Source: Hysterium pulicare CBS 123377
Lineage: Eukaryota; Ascomycota; Dothideomycetes; Hysteriales; Hysteriaceae
Direction of reading: 5' to 3'
Assembly: GCA_000467715.1 (NCBI GenBank)
Contig: AJFK01000930.1
Span: forward strand, 1-64,000
Length of the DNA stretch: 64,000 bases
How positions within the stretch are numbered: position 1 is the stretch's first letter; each line of letters starts with the position of its first letter. Position numbers and translations under genes: made by a program. The notes beneath the pieces were generated by a model. It did no database searches. It saw only the letters and a list, made by a program, of their open reading frames with translations, and had not been told where the DNA came from. Below are positions 58,969 to 64,000 of the stretch, piece by piece.

Positions 58969-59279
58969 ATGTGCGATTATACCCAAGTACACTACAAATG
59001 TTCCCATCTTCGATATACTGTACGAGCTTGGTGTACCAAATATCAGGAAACACATAAAAGATGTCCAGCCAATGTTGTTGCGATGTGAGAAGATGCACTG
59101 TCCCCATACTTATTGCCTATCATCTGACAAATCCACAGAGAATACAGACTCGATGAGAATTGCGGTTCGTCCATGGCGCTACAGTAATCCATGTCCCCCG
59201 ACCTTGTTCTAACGCGGCCCTAGGTGACTGCAAAGACAAAACGAAGACTACTGCGGGCAGGTCCGGCAGCTCGAAATGA
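58969..59279 (+). CDS. Small conserved fungal cysteine-rich protein (MCDYTQV type)
   Basis: Three exons: 58969-59084, 59139-59164 (26 bp) and 59224-59279; introns of 54 bp (GTGAGA...ACAG) and 59 bp (GTTCGT...CTAG with a CTAAC branch site); 65 aa. The product starts MCDYTQVHYKCSHLRYTVRA, goes on with WCTKYQETHKRC, and after both splices reads NVVAIEYRLDENCGDCKDK. Six cysteines and one or two histidines (C2, C11, H13, C22, C32, then CGDC) suggest a zinc-binding knuckle. I recognise the pattern as a widespread ascomycete small protein of unknown function. Without splicing the frame stops after 39 codons. No signal peptide, so intracellular. Confidence 0.82.
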
Positions 59280-62200
59280 TTCCAATTTCTACTTTTTATT
59301 ATTACGTTCAAAGCAAGGCGCAAGGAATCCGGTATAGACTGAGCATAATACCCACGGGAAAAGTTTTTGCAATACTTTTGTAGCCAAAGAAATGTATTAC
59401 AAGTCTCTATTGTCGTTTGACACCATGAACATTTGTCGTCCAACGTTTGGATGTTGCATCGCTAATGTACGGCGATGCAGGTGCAATCCAGGTTTTCCAC
59501 TGGTCAATTGTTCTGCACGCTGCATGGTTGATGCATACAATCAACGGCCACACATCTTGAACTCGGTCTGATTTTGACGCCGACGATTCCATAGACGACA
59601 TTTCGAAATCAACGCCCATCTAACAACTGGCAATCGAGTTTCACCGCAGTCTGGGCCAAATAAAACAGGGCTGGACAATGGTACGTCACGATTGGACACT
59701 GCGTCCTACAAAACTACGAACAGCGGTCAACGGATGATGTTCCGGTCGGACATTGTGCAACTGTTACCGCACACTAACTTTGGTGGTTTACAAATTCGCA
59801 GGATTTGTGGCTTGCGCCTCCCGAAAGGATTTCAACTCTTGGGAAAGTACTGGAAGGGGTATCGCTTTTGGTTTTTCTATCAGCCAACGTGTCGGACGTG
59901 CAGCTTCCGCTTTCCCCATCGGGACGACTGACCGCGAATGCAGCTTTCTGCTATAGGGTTTAGTCTGAAAAGAGGGCGTTGAGAAGTGTGCAGATAATTC
60001 TGTTTAGGTCGCCGGCATGGCTTCCCAACCTCCGGAAGGACCCGTGCTAGTTCTTCAGTTCTTGTTTCAATGCGCACGCGATCATGCATACCACTTGCAT
60101 GTAAAGTAACCCGGAGGAGCCGTGGGTCCACTCTAACATGCAGAGCGAGAGGGTACCTAAAACCATGTATTATATACCGCAGATAGCAACATATCCAAAA
60201 ATCAATCGCCCAATCAGCAAGCATCTTTAAATACGGATTCAAACTCTCATTGGTCTGCTTTAAAATGGTCTAAATTTCCTGGAAGCTCTCTCCGGTATCG
60301 TCTCGTCTCACAATCTCTCGACAAACGACCCACTATCGAAACTCACCGCAATTCCCTTACCTGAACGATGTCATTATCTTCGTACACATGTACCATGGTA
60401 CCTCTCGCGCGGCAGGACGCCTTACGGATGAAAACGATGATCTCCTGTCCCATTTTTTCTACGCGAGGCTCAAACGTCATAGTACCTGCATTATTGGTCT
60501 GATCTCCAATCCACGACTCGTGAAAGTTAATCTCCATCGCCAAGCCTCTCACCTTCAACAATGCAGCTTCTCCCTTAGAAACCTTACACGTATGGCACAC
60601 GCAGATGGCGACTTGCGCATTTCATATCTGTGACACTGTTGATGCTGCGCTATAGCGTCGGCCACGTGGTACAAGATTAGATCTTTCAAACGAGTTGCTG
60701 CGAAAATGGTCTTGGTACTTCTTGGTAATCTCGAAAGGACGCTTCGCAATCACACGAAAAAGAAGCCTTCTGGAACATCCTAGAGAGAAAAAGAAAGAGG
60801 TCATTTCCCCTAAAGCCAGCTATTGGCAGAGCAGATGGATGTTGGAAGTGGGGACCGGCAGACGTGTGTTAACGTTATTTAGCCTTGTGGATCTCGTTTC
60901 ATGATTCACTCTAGCGCAGACTACGTAACCGACGACTTTGCGAAAAGCGATCGCATCTCTTCGATAGGTACGGCAACAACCCACAATAATGATGGCGATG
61001 AGCTAGTCCAGACACGTGGATGCGGTCGGTATGCTCACGTGCATCCAACCATGGGTGTTGACTGCAAATCATGGGAAATCCCCTTGTAAGTTGCAAGGTT
61101 TGCCATGTGCTCGACCAACTGCCGCCTCTAAATGGTAAAATGGCAAACATCCACACATCCCACTCGTACAAGGCGGCCTCAAACTTGAGGATGACGGAAA
61201 TGACTCCAACAGCTATGACGCGGGGACCACGGACACATTTCCACAAACACCATGAACTTATCTTTTGCAAGATACGGTTTTGTATAGCTTCATCCCATGA
61301 ATCTTTCACCGCATCTTTCTCAACATCAGTAACCAACGTTCTTCCTTGTTGCGCGGATACTTCCCCGATAGACTACTCCGTACGTGTCCTGACAGAAGCA
61401 GACTAAAGACGGGGGGAAGGCTGTAGCGTGAATCGGGGGAGGGCGGATAGTTTTGGCAAGAGTCAGGAACCCTCGTTTCAAGCAAAGTTATCTTCTTCCA
61501 TTTTAACCGAACGACGACAAGAATATTGAGGATGTGGAGACCTACTTAGCTGAAAGGGTCGAAGTATCCTTCGGCGCACATTCTCCTTTTGCTTTTGGAG
61601 GACATTCACCAACCCATTTCGACTTTTTGAGGTGTCCTTATCTCTGGCTACGGGCTGAGCTGAGACAAGAGAGTCATGTTAGTCTAGGAAGCGTGGTCGC
61701 CATATCCAAAAGCGGGAAAGCATTTTGCGAAGGATCGTCCACACCATTCTTCATGAAGCGAAACAAGTGTCTGTTTCGAGGGGGAAAAAATTCTCGTGCC
61801 GCCTGCCGCTCCGTTCAGTCTTGCCGACGCGGCCTGTAACATTCATATGTTCCCGAAGATTCCAACTCCTTATTCTACGATGCCTGGCGGTCCACATAAG
61901 GGAATACGAGGGATCTGACGGCTTTTCCCAACAGCCGAGATTACCTTGCAGGATGCGGGGATACGAGTTCAGGCTTCTGAGGATTCCGTTGGGCATGGCA
62001 TTGTATTTGGTTCGGCTCGGCCCGAATTGCTATTCGGTAGAGTTATCCGAGGACGAATCACGCTCCGGGCCGAGATCTTGGCTTACCACATGTACCATCA
62101 ACCCCTTCTTCTTCTTCTTCTTCTTCAACTACGCATTTGCCGAAGGTGAATTCTGACACCTCTTGGGCATGAATCAATGCCCAGAGAAGCCCAGCAAAGC

Positions 62201-63521
62201 AAAAGAAAGCCCAAATGCCCCGTCTCGATGCTCTCTTGGTTCTGCTCTACACACTCGTCGGGACGAAAGTAACGCTGTAAATCTTGAGGTACACGGTCGC
62301 CCTTGGGTAAGCGAGTGGTAAATTGATCTGATCTTAGCTAACATCGTCAGCATCGCTCCCACATTTAGAGTTTAAGATCGTACATGTAGTGGTCCTCGAT
62401 GCAACCTAACTGAAGCACACGGCGAAAATGTGCGGCAACAACTTCACGATTCGCAGGACATTGTTGAAGGAGTGGTACAAGGAGCCGAACCAACTGGACC
62501 TGTTACCTTCGTTTTCTCATTGAACAACTCCTTGAACATAGCGTTTTCCTTGCCTAGTATCATCGTCCGCTTCCCCGTAATTTTGCATTGCCTATTTCGG
62601 CCAACACTTATGCCCACCATCTACAACTTTGACAGGCAAAGACCCTGCATTTTAGGCAACGCGAGTAGATCCCAAACCATAAACCAAGAATACAGCTTTT
62701 CCCCAACTCTCGACCCACTTATGTTTCTCCACAATTGTCTGGAAGCAGAACTTCCGTCCTCCCCGCCTTCCAAGTGCTCGCGACTAGCCCCACTACTATA
62801 TGCAGACGTTTCCAGACCGTTCGGGTTATGGGTTATGCAGACATCCAAGTCCCTACACATGCCTTAAACCATTCCCTAGAACTTATCACGGGCTACTAAC
62901 ATCTTCCGGCCCTGCAGCTTCGAGCAAAGTCCCCACATTCAGGTTTTTGGAATTATGAGGGGGCAAGGGTTATTTATGCTTCCTTGTTTCTATTACTTTC
63001 GGAACTTGGACTTGTGGCTGTGCGTCCGTGGGGTGCATTTTGCGAGGGTGTGAGGATTGATATTGCTGGGAATACCATGTAGTGAATTACCCGAAATGGA
63101 AGATAATGCATTGAGATATTATGCTGGCGATGTCGCGCTCGGGGTGGCCTGCATTCTTGGAAGTTCACTGGTACTTTTCGTAGTGCTACCTAGTCAATAA
63201 ATACACTTTTAATGAGTGTGTCCGTATTTCCGTTCGGCATTTAATGATGTTGCGAGGGCATGGTGCATTTAGCAAAAATAAAGATATTCATGACTATTGA
63301 TTGGTTGCGCAAGAAAATATATTACCAAGCTTTGACCAATCAACGCAATACATTTCGTCCAAAATGTTCGAAAAATATTGACTTCTGACCGATCATCATC
63401 ATCACATGGAATCGCGTCGTCTTGGTGTCTAATTTTTGAATCTTTGAAGCTTAGCACTTTTCAGTCCTTCCCGTACCTGAATAGCTCAGTCTCATCCATT
63501 AGCTACTCCGAAGGGAACCAA
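59280..63521. other. Gene-poor 4.2 kb before ERG27
   Basis: No confident gene. Minus-strand frames with some cysteine content occur at 59340-59620, and an 85-codon minus frame lies at 60343-60600; neither could be resolved into a gene. A (CTT)7 microsatellite is at 62105-62125. The last 150 bp are the likely ERG27 promoter. Confidence 0.45.
62105..62125 (+). repeat. (CTT)7 microsatellite
   Basis: Seven perfect CTT units in intergenic DNA. Confidence 0.9.
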
Positions 63522-64000
63522 ATGTCAGACTCCGACACCGCGCCGCCGGAAGACGGATTCTACGCGCTCGTCACTGGAGCGAACAGGTACTCCAATTCTC
63601 CCAACAACAGTTTATTCCGGCTGACGTCTTATTCAGCGGTCTAGGTTTCGCAATCTGCTGCCGACTCATCGACGAATTCCTCCAAACACGTCCTCAATCC
63701 CAGACACTCGTCCTCCTCATCACAACGCGCGATACACGGAAAGGCAACGACACGATCCACAAACTACGGCAACACCTTCAAAAAGCATGTCGAAAGTCTG
63801 AAAAGTCCGTCCCTGGTATACGGATGGTGCTTGAGCGGCGAGTGCAGTTTCGACAGGAGATACTGGATCTGACGAGTCTGGTGTCTGTACAGAGACTGGC
63901 GAAGAAATTGAGAAGGGAGATACCGAGAATCGATGCTGTGATACTTAATGCGGGGATTGGAGGGTGGACGGGGATCGATTGGCCGCGTGCGATTTGGACT
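63522..64000 (+). CDS. ERG27: 3-keto-steroid reductase (partial, runs off the window)
   Basis: NADPH-dependent 3-ketosterol reductase of the C-4 demethylation complex in ergosterol synthesis, on the ER. Exon 1 is 63522-63586; a 50-bp intron (GTACTC...TCAG) ends at 63636; exon 2 runs beyond 64000. The splice falls inside the Rossmann motif and joins LVTGAN to SGLGFAICC. Visible after it are RLIDEFLQTRPQSQTLVLLI, TRDTRKGNDTI, LDLTSLVSVQRLAKKLRREI and the NAG motif in AVILNAGIGGWTGIDWP. These match Erg27 closely. The catalytic YxxxK lies beyond the window. The start is the ATG whose product MSDSDTAPPEDGFYALVTG places the Rossmann motif at residue 18, as in orthologues. Confidence 0.9.

Noticed and set aside
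60343-60600. 85-codon minus-strand frame with AMEINFHESWIGDQTNN
   Set aside because: Starts without clear context, no family recognised, possible donor CAG-GTAAGG near its end but no partner exon found.
62430-62867. 145-codon plus-strand frame
   Set aside because: No signal peptide, domain or promoter; composition not convincing.

Overview
The window is nuclear DNA of a filamentous ascomycete (Pezizomycotina). The evidence is short introns of about 50-190 bp with GTANGT-type donors and CTAAC-like branch sites, compact intergenic spaces, and gene families typical of this group (BYS1-domain secreted proteins, ERG27, DUF3128, fungal-only cysteine-rich proteins). A Leotiomycete-like origin is my guess only. 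No rRNA, tRNA, CRISPR array, or recognisable transposon or virus-derived element was found.

Layout. 1-2.7 kb: no long gene, but five CACGTG + TATA core promoters. 2.7-4.1 kb (-): mitochondrial-type acetyl-CoA acetyltransferase. 5.2-11.7 kb (+): three BYS1-type secreted proteins, with an Sds3/Dep1-like histone deacetylase complex subunit between copies two and three. 12.3-13.5 kb (+): membrane-associated short-chain dehydrogenase. 16.3-22.0 kb (-): two tandem paralogues combining coiled coil, an LPGELR domain and one membrane helix. 22.6-27.3 kb: P-loop sulfotransferase-like protein (-), GT8 glycosyltransferase (+) and an orphan multi-pass membrane protein (-). 28.0-29.5 kb (-): peroxisomal 3-ketoacyl-CoA thiolase with a PTS2 signal. 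30.1-31.2 kb (-): WBP2/GRAM protein. 32.1-34.1 kb (-): two small secreted cysteine-rich proteins; one has a cystine-knot-like spacing and the other is an internally duplicated betagamma-crystallin-like protein. 34.1-38.1 kb: gene-poor with a possible gene relic. 38.1-47.9 kb (-): VPS13. 48.6 kb (+): twin-CX9C DUF3128/Emi1 protein. 49.8-51.8 kb (-): cytosolic Hsp70. 52.8-54.1 kb (+): DUF3429/TMEM69 mitochondrial protein. 54.9-56.7 kb (+): glycerol kinase. 56.7-63.5 kb: gene-poor, holding one three-exon cysteine-rich gene at 58.97 kb. 63.5 kb to the end (+): the start of ERG27.

Function. The long conserved genes are housekeeping: acetyl-CoA and fatty acid metabolism (two thiolases, each with a CCGAGG box about 130-150 bp upstream), glycerol use, sterol synthesis, lipid transport at contact sites (VPS13), mitochondrial proteins and chaperone. 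Between them lie fast-evolving secreted or lineage-specific genes. The most interesting items are the Kex2-processed 8-cysteine peptide at 32.1-32.4 kb, its duplicated crystallin-like neighbour, the BYS1 cluster, the tandem coiled-coil/LPGELR/TM pair, and the set of ORF-less CACGTG-TATATAAA promoters. Several of these genes were found by hand-splicing short exons; exon boundaries are predictions from reading frame, splice consensus and family knowledge.
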